From Anaerolineales bacterium (lineage in GTDB: Bacteria > Chloroflexota > Anaerolineae > Anaerolineales > Villigracilaceae): DNA of 64,000 nt. The translations under genes and the position numbers were made by a program. A model generated the notes under the pieces. That model did no database searches, had not been told where the DNA came from, and was given only the letters and a program-made list of their open reading frames with translations. Location of the stretch: NCBI GenBank assembly GCA_019187665.1, contig JABARH010000007.1:1-64000 (forward strand). Direction: 5' to 3'. Positions 43,912-52,156 of this stretch are shown piece by piece. Every line of letters starts with the position of its first letter. The stretch's first letter is position 1.

Positions 43912-43926
43912 GTTTGCTTTTCCTTT

Positions 43927-44038
43927 TCTCTACCGTACATGAGAAGATTTTTACCGCAAAGCACGCTAAGGTCGCCAAGTTAAAAAGGTTTTCTTTGCGT
44001 TCTTTGCGGGCGTAGCGGTGCAAATGCACGGTAGAGAG
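43927..44038. mobile_element. MITE-like element, copy 2, with 9-base duplication
   Basis: Same ends as copy 1 (CTCTACCGTACAT at 43928-43940; ATGCACGGTAGAG at 44024-44036, one change) and same interior, but two instead of three CTTTGCGTT-type units. It is flanked by TTTTCCTTT (43918-43926 and 44039-44047), different from the flanks of copy 1, as expected for independent insertion. Located upstream of the flavoprotein start. Confidence 0.88.
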
Positions 44039-44146
44039 TTTTCCTTTTCGAGTGGTTTTGCGCCGTTTCCGCGCCGCAGCGTTCAGGTTGTCTCCCCGGG
44101 GCGCAGGGCGAATCTCCCTGAAGCCGCCTTCGCATCGTGATGATCG

Positions 44147-44812
44147 TCACCATAACATCAACGAACCAACCATTAAATGATCCACCCATCCCAACGCAGC
44201 AAACCCTCGCATGGCAAACTGAAATCCGAAGAGCATCATCACCAGGGCGGCGAGAGCGCGTCCCCATTGGCGGGCGAGAGTGCGGGTTGCCAGCCATTTT
44301 ACCGCGAACAAACTGGGGATGGTGGCGAGTCCGAATATGAGCATGTTCAACGCGCCGAGAGCGACGGAGGCGGAGGCAGCTGCTGTGACCAGAGCAGTCA
44401 GAACCAGCCCGCACGGAAGAAGACCCCAGAGGAGGCCGAGCAGGTACGCGGTCGGGAGCGAAGCGGATTGGAAGGCGCGGATGGCGCGTCCCCAGCGTTG
44501 AGTCAGCGAGGAGAGTAAAATCTCGGGCGAGGGAGTCAACCCAATGAAGGCGGATGCCATGTAAAAAGCGAGGCCGGCGAAGAGGAAGGAAAGGACAACT
44601 TGAAACTTGTCGAAACCCCAAAGGATCTGTCCAAAGAGTCCGAAGAGCAGGCCGAGCAAAACATAGGATGTGATTCTTCCTGCGTGGGCAAGAGGCCAGG
44701 CAAGGCTGTTGCGAAAGAGGGGTTGGCGATCGAAGAGGATGACCACCGCGCTGCACATGCCAACGCAATGGCCGAGGCTTCCGAGCAGGCCGAGGAGGAG
44801 GGAGGGGATCAC
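44147..44812 (-). CDS. TauE/SafE-like (DsbD_2) membrane protein
   Basis: 221-residue membrane protein with six hydrophobic segments. The start LLLGLLGSLGHCVGMCSAVV contains the G-H-C-x-G-M-C motif typical of the DsbD_2/CcoH-like sulfite exporter-related group, and YLLGLLWGLLPCGLVLTALV repeats a related P-C-G motif in the second half. Relatives act in copper or thiol handling for cytochrome oxidase assembly. The two motif cysteines are present. Start is GTG in a GAGGAGG-rich stretch, so it is uncertain by a few codons. Confidence 0.82.
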   Translation of the reverse strand: MIPSLLLGLLGSLGHCVGMCSAVVILFDRQPLFRNSLAWPLAHAGRITSYVLLGLLFGLFGQILWGFDKFQVVLSFLFAGLAFYMASAFIGLTPSPEILLSSLTQRWGRAIRAFQSASLPTAYLLGLLWGLLPCGLVLTALVTAAASASVALGALNMLIFGLATIPSLFAVKWLATRTLARQWGRALAALVMMLFGFQFAMRGFAALGWVDHLMVGSLMLW

Positions 44813-44872
44813 GAGGAGATGGGTGAGATCGGGGAGGGCGGGTTATACGTTGCGTGTCTGACTGCGTAGTGT

Positions 44873-45286
44873 CTACGTGTGTGTGTTAAGATGTTCCGGC
44901 GTGAAGGCTTCGGGGAGCAGTTCAGCAACGGTTAATTCTTTGACGAGATTTCCGTTTCCATCCGCGATCAACACAATGGTATCGAGGCCAAACTCGGCCA
45001 TCACCTGGCGGCATCCGCCGCAGGGTGAACCGCCATTGTCGGTGACGACCGAGATGGCTTCAAATTCTTTTTCGCCTTCGGAGACGGCTTTGAAGATTGC
45101 CACGCGTTCGGCGCACATGGTGGTGGGATATGCCGCGCTTTCGATGTTGACGCCGGTGTAGGTGCGTCCGCCTTTTGTGCGTAGAGCCGAGCCGACGCGA
45201 TAATGCGAATATGGAACGTAGGCGCGGGTCCGCGCTTCGTTGGCGAGGGCGATCAGGGATTGTTTGTCTTGCTGAGTAAGGGTCAT
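44873..45286 (-). CDS. cdd: Cytidine deaminase
   Basis: 137-residue zinc enzyme converting cytidine or deoxycytidine to uridine forms in pyrimidine salvage. Substrate and zinc motifs are YTGVNIESAAYPTTMCAERV and SPCGGCRQVMAEFG, with all three zinc cysteines (C-A-E and P-C-x-x-C). The last residues (NTHT) and stop come from a GTGTCTAC/GTGTGTGT run (44870-44885) related to the 8-base repeat family; the core is complete without them. Confidence 0.95.
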   Translation of the reverse strand: MTLTQQDKQSLIALANEARTRAYVPYSHYRVGSALRTKGGRTYTGVNIESAAYPTTMCAERVAIFKAVSEGEKEFEAISVVTDNGGSPCGGCRQVMAEFGLDTIVLIADGNGNLVKELTVAELLPEAFTPEHLNTHT

Positions 45287-45311
45287 TGGATCATCCTTGC
45301 GAGATACACAT

Positions 45312-45443
45312 TAGACGTTATCGGAAATAATTTTTCGGACGCGGATTGACGCGGAAAACGCGGATTTTTTCTTCTTTATCAGCGTTCATCGGCGTTTATC
45401 CGCGGCCTACAAAGGAACTTGGGCTTATTACCGATAAAGTCTA
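45312..45443. mobile_element. MITE-like inverted-array element next to glmU
   Basis: Outer inverted repeats TAGACGTTATCGGAAATAA (45312-45330) and TTATTACCGATAAAGTCTA (45425-45443) match at 17 of 19 positions. Inside, ACGCGGATTGACGCGGAAAA (left) faces TCATCGGCGTTTATCCGCGG (right), two arrays of about 9-10 base units in opposite orientation. The right end abuts the glmU stop codon. No clear flanking duplication. Confidence 0.8.
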
Positions 45444-46802
45444 TTATTTCTTCGAGGAAGTTTTCTTGCGGATGGCGCGCGCGGGCATGCCGACGGCGAG
45501 TGTATCGGCTTCGACATCCTTCGTGACGACCGCGCCCGCGCCGGTGCTGGCGCGGTCACCGATGTTGAGCGGCGCGACCAGCATCGTGTCCGAGCCGATG
45601 AACACATCTTCGCCGATGAGGGTGGGATGTTTTTTCACGCCATCGTAATTACAGGTGATGGTTCCCGCGCCGATGTTCGTGTTTTTTCCGATGGTGGCGT
45701 TGCCGATATACGAGAAATGTCCCATCTTCACGCCATCCGCAAGCGTGGAATCTTTCACTTCGCCAAAGTTGCCCATGTGGACGTGATCCCCCAGTTTCGC
45801 GCCCTTTCGCAAACGCGCGAACGGTCCCATATCCACCTCATCGCCGACCTGCGCGCCTTCCAGCACAGACATCAAGACTTTGCTGTGATTTCCAATTTTC
45901 GTCGCGTGGATCATGGTGTTCGGTCCGATCACACAGCCTTCGCCGATGACTGTCCCAGCGTGCAAATAGGTGTTCGGCAGGATGAGCGTGTCGCGCCCAA
46001 TGCTCACGCCGGAATCAATGTACGTGGAGGCGGGGTCCATCAACGTCACGCCGTTGAGCATGTGCGCCTCGTTGATTCGCTTTCGCATCTCCGCTTCGAC
46101 TTCCGCCAGATGGACGCGCGTGTTGATTCCAATCGCTTCTTTCGCGTCTTCCATGACCTTGGCTTGCACGGTCAAACCGTCTTTCACCGCGAGTTCAACC
46201 ATGTCGGTCAAATAATATTCACCCTTGCGCGGATTTTTTTCGACACGCTGGATCGCGTCCCACAGCCACTTGCCATCGAAACAATACACGCCCACGTTCA
46301 ACTCCCGGATTCTCAATTGCTCCGGCGTGGCGACATACTCCTCGACGATCGCCTCCACCGTCCCGTTTTGATCGCGGACGATTCTTCCAAACCCGCGCGG
46401 GTCGTCGGCGAATACGGTCAACATGGACATCGCTCCGCGATTCTGCTGCTGGAGTTCGACCAGCCGCGCGACGGTTTCGCCGCGCAGGAGGGGCATGTCC
46501 GCGTAGGAGACGAGGACCAAATCGGAGGCGCCGCGCAGAAGCGACTCGGCTTGCATCACGGCGTGCGCCGTCCCCAACTGCGGTTCCTGCCGGACGGTGC
46601 GGGCGGACGCGCCGAGATAATCGGTCACCCGCTCCGCGCCGTGGCCGATCACCACGATTGGCGTTTCCGTCGCGATGTGAGAGACCGAGTCGAGCGCGTG
46701 TTGGATCATCGGCTTGCCTGCGATGGGGTGCAGAACCTTCGGCAGGTCCGATTTCATACGCGTGCCTTGTCCGGCGGCAAGCAGGATGGGAGTGATTTTC
46801 AT
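45444..46802 (-). CDS. glmU: Bifunctional UDP-GlcNAc pyrophosphorylase/acetyltransferase
   Basis: 452-residue bifunctional enzyme making UDP-N-acetylglucosamine for cell wall and glycans: it acetylates GlcN-1-P and then couples it to UTP. The uridylyltransferase domain starts ITPILLAAGQGTRMKSDLPK with VLHPIAGKPMIQHALDSV and SYADMPLLRGETV. The left-handed beta-helix begins near residue 250 (GVTLMDPASTYIDSGVSIGR) and has GPFARLRKGAKLGDHVHMGN and ITCNYDGVKKHPTLIGEDVF. AGGAG precedes the ATG and lies inside the T-run of a terminator for the upstream tRNA. Confidence 0.96.
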   Translation of the reverse strand: MKITPILLAAGQGTRMKSDLPKVLHPIAGKPMIQHALDSVSHIATETPIVVIGHGAERVTDYLGASARTVRQEPQLGTAHAVMQAESLLRGASDLVLVSYADMPLLRGETVARLVELQQQNRGAMSMLTVFADDPRGFGRIVRDQNGTVEAIVEEYVATPEQLRIRELNVGVYCFDGKWLWDAIQRVEKNPRKGEYYLTDMVELAVKDGLTVQAKVMEDAKEAIGINTRVHLAEVEAEMRKRINEAHMLNGVTLMDPASTYIDSGVSIGRDTLILPNTYLHAGTVIGEGCVIGPNTMIHATKIGNHSKVLMSVLEGAQVGDEVDMGPFARLRKGAKLGDHVHMGNFGEVKDSTLADGVKMGHFSYIGNATIGKNTNIGAGTITCNYDGVKKHPTLIGEDVFIGSDTMLVAPLNIGDRASTGAGAVVTKDVEADTLAVGMPARAIRKKTSSKK

Positions 46803-46808
46803 TCGCGG

Positions 46809-46851
46809 CTCCTAAAAACAAAACAGACGTTTCCCGTGATGACGGGGCAAC
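46809..46851 (-). terminator. Terminator between tRNA-Gln and glmU
   Basis: AAACAGACGTTTCCCGT and ACGGGGCAACGCCTGTTT form an imperfect stem of about 17 bases with a GATG loop; on the minus strand it is followed by TTGTTTTT, then AGGAG and the glmU ATG. Confidence 0.8.
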
Positions 46852-46893
46852 GCCTGTTTAGAGAAAAAGCCCCGCCTGCGCGGGAATTTGAAG

Positions 46894-46967
46894 TGGCTGG
46901 GGCACCTGGATTCGAACCAAGATCCACAGCTCCAAAGGCTGGTGTGCTGCCATTGCACCATGCCCCA
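46894..46967 (-). tRNA. tRNA-Gln (TTG)
   Basis: Acceptor TGGGGCA pairs with TGCCCCA, the T arm contains GGTTCGAATCC, and the anticodon loop CTTTGGA gives anticodon TTG (glutamine, CAA). The 3' CCA is encoded. 74 bases including CCA. Confidence 0.93.
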
Positions 46968-47009
46968 GTGCGGCGGGTATTGTATCACAGCGTCCGCGTC
47001 GAGACAATG

Positions 47010-48080
47010 TCACTTCTTTTCATCGAACGGTTTGGTCCCGCCTTTGGCGGGCGCCAGTCCCAATTGTTTGGCTTGTTCGTATGAAATGTGATCGGCTTTG
47101 AGCGGTGGGTTGCCGTGCTTCTCCACCGCGTCATCCCAAAATGCGTCGGCGTCCTGGTCTTGTTTTTTGTTCGCCGCCACCTGTGTCAACATGGCGGCCA
47201 GGTCCTGCGTTGGCACGTTGAGCGTGGCTGGCAGTGGGCTGAGTTTTTCCGCTTCGCTTTGTTCGGCGGGCGCGGTGGGAACGCCCAGCGAGCGCAATCC
47301 GTTTTCGATGCCTTCACGCGCCATGCGCATGGCTTTCACTGCGTCGGTTGCGCTGTTATCTGATGAGAATTTTTCCCCAGCCACCACCAGCGCATACAGC
47401 GAACTGACCGGCATCAGGATCAGATCGTGTTTGTCGTCTGAAAAAACATGGTAATGATTATGATCGCTCATCAACATCACACGCGCCGCCTTGTGCCCCG
47501 CGCTAAAAATTGCCATCAACGCCGAGAAGAGCGAGACCTCCATGCTGTTGTCATACAGATCGCCAGCGCGTTCCATCACTCGCCCGCGGTCGCTCAGCAA
47601 ATACACCGCCTGCGCCCCAATTTTTTTGCGCAGGTCCGCCAGTGTGCCGGACAGGGAAGTCTTGCCCTGCGTCTGCGACTCTTCCGCCTCGTCAATCATC
47701 AAACTGCGTTTGAAACCCAGCACGCGCTCCACCGTGTCCATAAAATCCGCCAGCGGAATCGGCTTGTCGAAATTGGCGATGGCGCCCGCATTGCGGATCT
47801 CGTCGCGCGTGCGGCGGTCGGTCATGGCGGTGATCAGGATAAACTTCGCCTCCGGGTTGCGGGCGCGGATCTTGGCCATCAATTCCACGCCGGTGATGCC
47901 GGGCAGTTTGTAATCGGAAATCACCAGGTCAATTTTGTGGTTGGTCGCCTCCAGCAGGGCTTCCTCGCCGGAGGGCGCCTCGAAAATCTTCATTTGATGC
48001 CCCAGCGTATCCAGCGTGGAATGGATCAAACGCAGGATGTCGCGCTGGTCGTCAACGATAAGAACGCGTGGAGTCGCCAT
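47010..48080 (-). CDS. Response regulator with C-terminal roadblock-like domain
   Basis: 356 residues. A CheY-like receiver occupies residues 1-120 (RVLIVDDQRDILRLIHSTLD, phosphoacceptor Asp in LVISDYKLPGITG near 55, Thr in FILITAMTD, Lys in NFDKPIPLADF). Residues 145-270 (LADLRKKIGAQAVYLLSDRG, SALMAIFSAGHKAARVMLMS, HDLILMPVSSLYALVVAGEK) look like a roadblock/LC7-type domain, and the tail is polar. No DNA-binding domain, so output is by protein contact. Last gene downstream of the peptide ABC ATPases, 20 bases after them. Confidence 0.85.
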   Translation of the reverse strand: MATPRVLIVDDQRDILRLIHSTLDTLGHQMKIFEAPSGEEALLEATNHKIDLVISDYKLPGITGVELMAKIRARNPEAKFILITAMTDRRTRDEIRNAGAIANFDKPIPLADFMDTVERVLGFKRSLMIDEAEESQTQGKTSLSGTLADLRKKIGAQAVYLLSDRGRVMERAGDLYDNSMEVSLFSALMAIFSAGHKAARVMLMSDHNHYHVFSDDKHDLILMPVSSLYALVVAGEKFSSDNSATDAVKAMRMAREGIENGLRSLGVPTAPAEQSEAEKLSPLPATLNVPTQDLAAMLTQVAANKKQDQDADAFWDDAVEKHGNPPLKADHISYEQAKQLGLAPAKGGTKPFDEKK

Positions 48081-48099
48081 AAGAATCGTCCTGTGTGAA

Positions 48100-49101
48100 T
48101 CAAGCCAGCCAGCAAGCCGCCATGTGGTCGGGCGAGATCTCGCGCAACATGGGTTCTTCGCGCGAACACTGCTCCACCGCGATGGGACAGCGCGGATGAA
48201 AACGGCATCCCTTTGGAGGATTAAGCGGGCTGGGCACGTCGCCTTTGAGGATCTGCCTCTCCCGCTTCAATCTCGGATTGGGGATCGGGATGGCTGACAT
48301 CAGGGCTTTGGTGTACGGGTGCAGCGGATTGCGGAACAACTCATCGCGACCGGTGATCTCGACCACCTTGCCGAGATACATCACCACCACGCGGTTGGAG
48401 GCGTGTTCCACCACCGAGAGGTTGTGCGCGATGAACAGATAGGTCAAGCCGAATTCCTGCTGTAAATCCTTAAGAATATTCAAGACCTGCGATTGGATGG
48501 ACACGTCCAGCGCGGAGACCGGCTCATCGCAGACGATGAACTTGGGGCGCAGCGCCAGCGCGCGCGCAATACCGATGCGCTGGCGCTGTCCGCCGGAGAA
48601 TTCGTGCGGATAACGCCGCGCGTGATAATCTTCGAGTCCCACTTTCTTGAGCGTGTCCAGCATCAGGTCGAAGCGTTCTTTGGGCGAACCGATGCCGTGG
48701 ATGTGCAATCCCTCCATCACCGATTCGCCGATCGGCACGCGCGGGTCGAGCGAGGCGTACGGGTCCTGGAAGATGATCTGCATTTCGCGGCGCACGTCTT
48801 TGAGGGCGCGTCCTTTCAAACCGACCATGTCCTTGCCCTCGAAGCGGACCGACCCCGAGGTGGGTTCGATCAACCTCAGCAGGGCGCGTCCCACCGTTGT
48901 TTTGCCGCACCCCGATTCGCCCACGAGTCCGAGCGTCTCGCCCTCGCGGACGTCGAAGCTGACATCGTCCACCGCCTTGACCTGATTGACCACGCGCTGA
49001 AGCAGACCGGCGCGCACCGGAAAATACTTCACCAGGTTTTTAACTTCGACCAAATTCTCCGTCGTCTGCGGAGCGGCTTTTGAATTCATCGAGTCTCCCA
49101 T
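48100..49101 (-). CDS. Peptide ABC transporter ATPase, OppF/DppF type
   Basis: 333-residue ABC ATPase of the dipeptide/oligopeptide importer family. Walker [21 protein letters not shown], signature [19 protein letters not shown], Walker [18 protein letters not shown], and the C-terminal oligopeptide/dipeptide extension with the four-cysteine-type region ([20 protein letters not shown]). It pairs with the OppD-type gene 7 bases upstream. The partner permeases are not in this operon. Confidence 0.95.
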   Translation of the reverse strand: MGDSMNSKAAPQTTENLVEVKNLVKYFPVRAGLLQRVVNQVKAVDDVSFDVREGETLGLVGESGCGKTTVGRALLRLIEPTSGSVRFEGKDMVGLKGRALKDVRREMQIIFQDPYASLDPRVPIGESVMEGLHIHGIGSPKERFDLMLDTLKKVGLEDYHARRYPHEFSGGQRQRIGIARALALRPKFIVCDEPVSALDVSIQSQVLNILKDLQQEFGLTYLFIAHNLSVVEHASNRVVVMYLGKVVEITGRDELFRNPLHPYTKALMSAIPIPNPRLKRERQILKGDVPSPLNPPKGCRFHPRCPIAVEQCSREEPMLREISPDHMAACWLA

Positions 49102-49108
49102 TGTCCGT

Positions 49109-50128
49109 CTATTCCGCCAGCGGAGGTTTGTGATTCGGCGCGCTTTGGTAGAGCCAGCAACGCACGAAATGATTATCGCGGGCTTCGATCAGGTCCGGTT
49201 TGGTATCGGTGCAGATCTCCAGTCCGTATTTAATGCGCGCCTGACAGCGCGGCGCGAAGCGGCATCCGGGCGGCAGGTTGACCAGGTTCGGCACCGAACC
49301 GGGAATAACATCCAGCCGTTCTTTGATCTCGCCGAGGACCGGGATGGAGCCGATCAAACCGAGCGTGTAAGGATGCAGGGGCTTATCGAAGAGATCCTGC
49401 ACTTCGGCTTGCTCTACGATCTCACCGGCATACATCACCGCCACGCGTTCGCACATCTCCGCCACCACGCCCAGGTCGTGCGTGATGAGGATGACCGAGG
49501 TGCCCATGTTTTTGCGTAGTTCGCGGATCAAGTCCAGGATCTGCGCCTGAATGGTCACATCCAGCGCGGTGGTCGGTTCATCCGCGATCAAAAGTTCCGG
49601 CAGGCACGCCAATGCCATCGCGATCATCACGCGCTGAGCCATGCCGCCCGAAAGTTCATGCGGATACGCCTCCACGCGCCGTTCCGCGTCCGGGATGCCG
49701 ACCATTTGCAGCATTTCAACGGCGCGTTTGTAACCGGCCTCTTTTCCAAAATTCTGGTGAATGTTTAGCACTTCGGCGATCTGGTCGCCCACCTTAAAGA
49801 CCGGGTTCAGCGCGGTCTGCGGCTGTTGAAAGATCATCGAAATGCGGTTGCCGCGCACTTTGGTCATCTCGTTTTCAGAGATCGCCAGCAGGTTCTGCCC
49901 GTCCAGCAGAATCTCGCCCTCCGCCACCTTGCCCGGTTTTGAAATTAATCGCATGATCGAAAGCGACGTGACGCTTTTTCCGCAACCCGATTCTCCCACC
50001 AGTCCCATCACCTCGCCGGGATACACGTCAAAGTTCACCCCGTCCACGGCGCGCACGGTCCCATCTTCCGTATAAAAATACGTTTTGAGATTCTTCACTT
50101 CCAGCAGTGGCTTTTTAATCTCTGGCAC
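49109..50128 (-). CDS. Peptide ABC transporter ATPase, OppD/DppD type
   Basis: 339-residue ABC ATPase. Walker [22 protein letters not shown] loop [19 protein letters not shown], signature [20 protein letters not shown], Walker [22 protein letters not shown]-terminal extension [23 protein letters not shown] start with GAGGAG 6 bases upstream. It follows two extracellular substrate-binding protein genes on the same strand, consistent with one uptake system. Confidence 0.95.
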   Translation of the reverse strand: MPEIKKPLLEVKNLKTYFYTEDGTVRAVDGVNFDVYPGEVMGLVGESGCGKSVTSLSIMRLISKPGKVAEGEILLDGQNLLAISENEMTKVRGNRISMIFQQPQTALNPVFKVGDQIAEVLNIHQNFGKEAGYKRAVEMLQMVGIPDAERRVEAYPHELSGGMAQRVMIAMALACLPELLIADEPTTALDVTIQAQILDLIRELRKNMGTSVILITHDLGVVAEMCERVAVMYAGEIVEQAEVQDLFDKPLHPYTLGLIGSIPVLGEIKERLDVIPGSVPNLVNLPPGCRFAPRCQARIKYGLEICTDTKPDLIEARDNHFVRCWLYQSAPNHKPPLAE

Positions 50129-50218
50129 AGAACGCTCCTCGGAGAGAATGACTGATTATAGCAAGAAAAAATGCAAACGCCGGAAACGGCGCCCCTCTGC
50201 AGGATGTTTTGTGCGCGC

Positions 50219-52156
50219 TTACCGCAGAACGGGAATTGCCAGCCACGGCGCGCCGTACATCCCGGTCACGCCCTCCAGCACATTGGAAAATGGATACGTG
50301 ACGCCCGCGTACAAGTCATAGCCCACCTCGCTATAAAGCGGCGCCAGCGGCAAATCCTGCGCCAGCAACGACTCGATCACCACCGCTTCCCGCCGCGCCA
50401 CATCCAGGTCCAGCGCCGAAGTGAACGCGTCGCAATGCTGGGTCAATTCAGCGCGGGCATACCCAAACGGATTGAACCCTCCAAACCACTCGCACAAATA
50501 CGAAGGCAGGCGCGCCAGTCTCCATCCGAGTATCGCCATGTCGAAATCGCCGCTTTCATACACGCGAAAAAATACATCCGTCGCATCCATACCCTCCAAA
50601 CCGGCGTTCAAGCCCAGCACATTTAACCAATCCACGACCAGCGTTGCTTCATGAACACGGAGCGGATCCTGCTCTGCGACAAGCAATGTGATTGGCGGAA
50701 AGCTCTCCCCGCCTCGCTTCAACCCCGACCCCCTACGGGCGGCGCCGTCCCAGCCCGGCTCCACATCCCAGCTGTATCCAGCCTCCTTCATGATTTTTAC
50801 GGATTCGGCGATACGTTCCGAGACCGGCATCCCCGCGCATGGAAAGAACGCTTCCGACTCAACTCCAAACTGCGAGGCAGATAAGATTAACCCATCAGGA
50901 TAATGAACCGAGGAAATCATCCGCCCATCGCCCATGCACGCGATCGCACGGCGCAGGTTCACATCCGCCATAAACGGGCGATTCAAATTAAAAGCGATCA
51001 CGCGCAGGTTGCTTTTTGCAAACGCTATTTTTTGCGGCGCCACACCGACCTCTCCCTCGCGCGGCGGCGTGACACCGTCTTCATCCAAGACCACATTAAT
51101 CTCGCCTGCAAACAACGCCCGCGTCGCGGATTCTTCATCTGGATAGACGCGGTACACGGCGCGCTCAAAGTTGGGCGGCGTCAATGGAAAGAAGGGATTG
51201 ATGATATTCTCAAATTCGTCCGCCCCGCGCCGCGACGCGGTGAACGGGCCAAAAGTCGGCTCGCCCTGCGCCGACAAACCGTATAGCTTCTGCCGCGCGG
51301 CGGCGAAGGCCGATTCTTTTTCGGCGCGTTTGTTTTCGATGCGTATGTCAAGGCCGTTGATCTCATCCTGCCTGGCATAGATCCGCGTGTTCACATCCGC
51401 AAAATCCGAACTCGACGAATCGAATAACGCCAGTTGCGCGAGCAGGTCTTTTAACTCAAGTTCGAGGAGCGCGCGCTCATTTTGCAGCGCAAGAATATCC
51501 TGGTCTATGTTTGGGTTGGGGGCAAGCAGCGACTCGGCTTCCATTAATTTCGGCCTCCAAAACGCGGCTTGCACCACCGCTCCCTGCAAGGCGCCGTATT
51601 GCCATTGTTCGATCGAAGGTTGCGTGCGGAAATAAAAACGAACCGTCTGCGGGCTGAGCGCGGCCGCGTGATCGAGAATATCCGCGTTGTACGCCGCCGA
51701 CCAATCGAAGCCGAGATTAAACTTGAGCGCGCTGTTGACCGTGAAAGCCACATCCTCTGCGGTCAGCGGCGAACCGTCGGACCAAAAAAGATTGGCGCGC
51801 AATGTGACGGTGGAGGCGAGGAAGCCGGAATCGGGCTCGAGAGGAGAGTGCGTCCCGGCCAGATAAGGCTCGAACGCGCCCGTCACTGGCGAGATTCGAA
51901 AGAGACTCGGCCAGAACTCCGCCTGCACAGCGCGGTTGTTGTAGGCCGCGCCGGGCTCGTCGTAATATGCCCAGACGTTGGTGAGATGCGTCTCGCCGAT
52001 CAATGCAAATTGGATCGCGTCCGCGTAAGGAATCGAGGTCGCGATCGGAGGAGCGGGGGAGGGTACTGTCGCGGCGGGAGGCAGAGTCGCGACGGGCTGG
52101 CACGCGGTCAGCAGGCACGCGGCCAGCCAGAGGGACGGGAGGCAGCGGCGAAGCAT
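50219..52156 (-). CDS. Peptide-type substrate-binding lipoprotein with coiled-coil insert
   Basis: 645-residue SBP_bac_5-family binding protein for an ABC importer. Lipoprotein signal LPSLWLAACLLTACQPVATL with the lipidated cysteine near residue 19. Family segments: WSDGSPLTAEDVAFTVNSAL, NLRVIAFNLNRPFMADVNLR, and the C-terminal QHCDAFTSALDLDVARREAV. Residues about 220-290 form an unusual coiled-coil insertion (LQNERALLELELKDLLAQLA ... DIRIENKRAEKESAFAAARQ). Its ATG overlaps the TGA of the upstream binding-protein gene. Confidence 0.88.
   Translation of the reverse strand: MLRRCLPSLWLAACLLTACQPVATLPPAATVPSPAPPIATSIPYADAIQFALIGETHLTNVWAYYDEPGAAYNNRAVQAEFWPSLFRISPVTGAFEPYLAGTHSPLEPDSGFLASTVTLRANLFWSDGSPLTAEDVAFTVNSALKFNLGFDWSAAYNADILDHAAALSPQTVRFYFRTQPSIEQWQYGALQGAVVQAAFWRPKLMEAESLLAPNPNIDQDILALQNERALLELELKDLLAQLALFDSSSSDFADVNTRIYARQDEINGLDIRIENKRAEKESAFAAARQKLYGLSAQGEPTFGPFTASRRGADEFENIINPFFPLTPPNFERAVYRVYPDEESATRALFAGEINVVLDEDGVTPPREGEVGVAPQKIAFAKSNLRVIAFNLNRPFMADVNLRRAIACMGDGRMISSVHYPDGLILSASQFGVESEAFFPCAGMPVSERIAESVKIMKEAGYSWDVEPGWDGAARRGSGLKRGGESFPPITLLVAEQDPLRVHEATLVVDWLNVLGLNAGLEGMDATDVFFRVYESGDFDMAILGWRLARLPSYLCEWFGGFNPFGYARAELTQHCDAFTSALDLDVARREAVVIESLLAQDLPLAPLYSEVGYDLYAGVTYPFSNVLEGVTGMYGAPWLAIPVLR

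Noticed and set aside
45627-47084. 485-codon plus-strand open frame
   Set aside because: Antisense to glmU and running through tRNA-Gln; glmU motifs are unambiguous on the minus strand.
46888-47091. 67-codon plus-strand frame (starts MKWLGHLDSNQDPQL)
   Set aside because: A translation of the antisense strand of tRNA-Gln, a well-known false ORF type.
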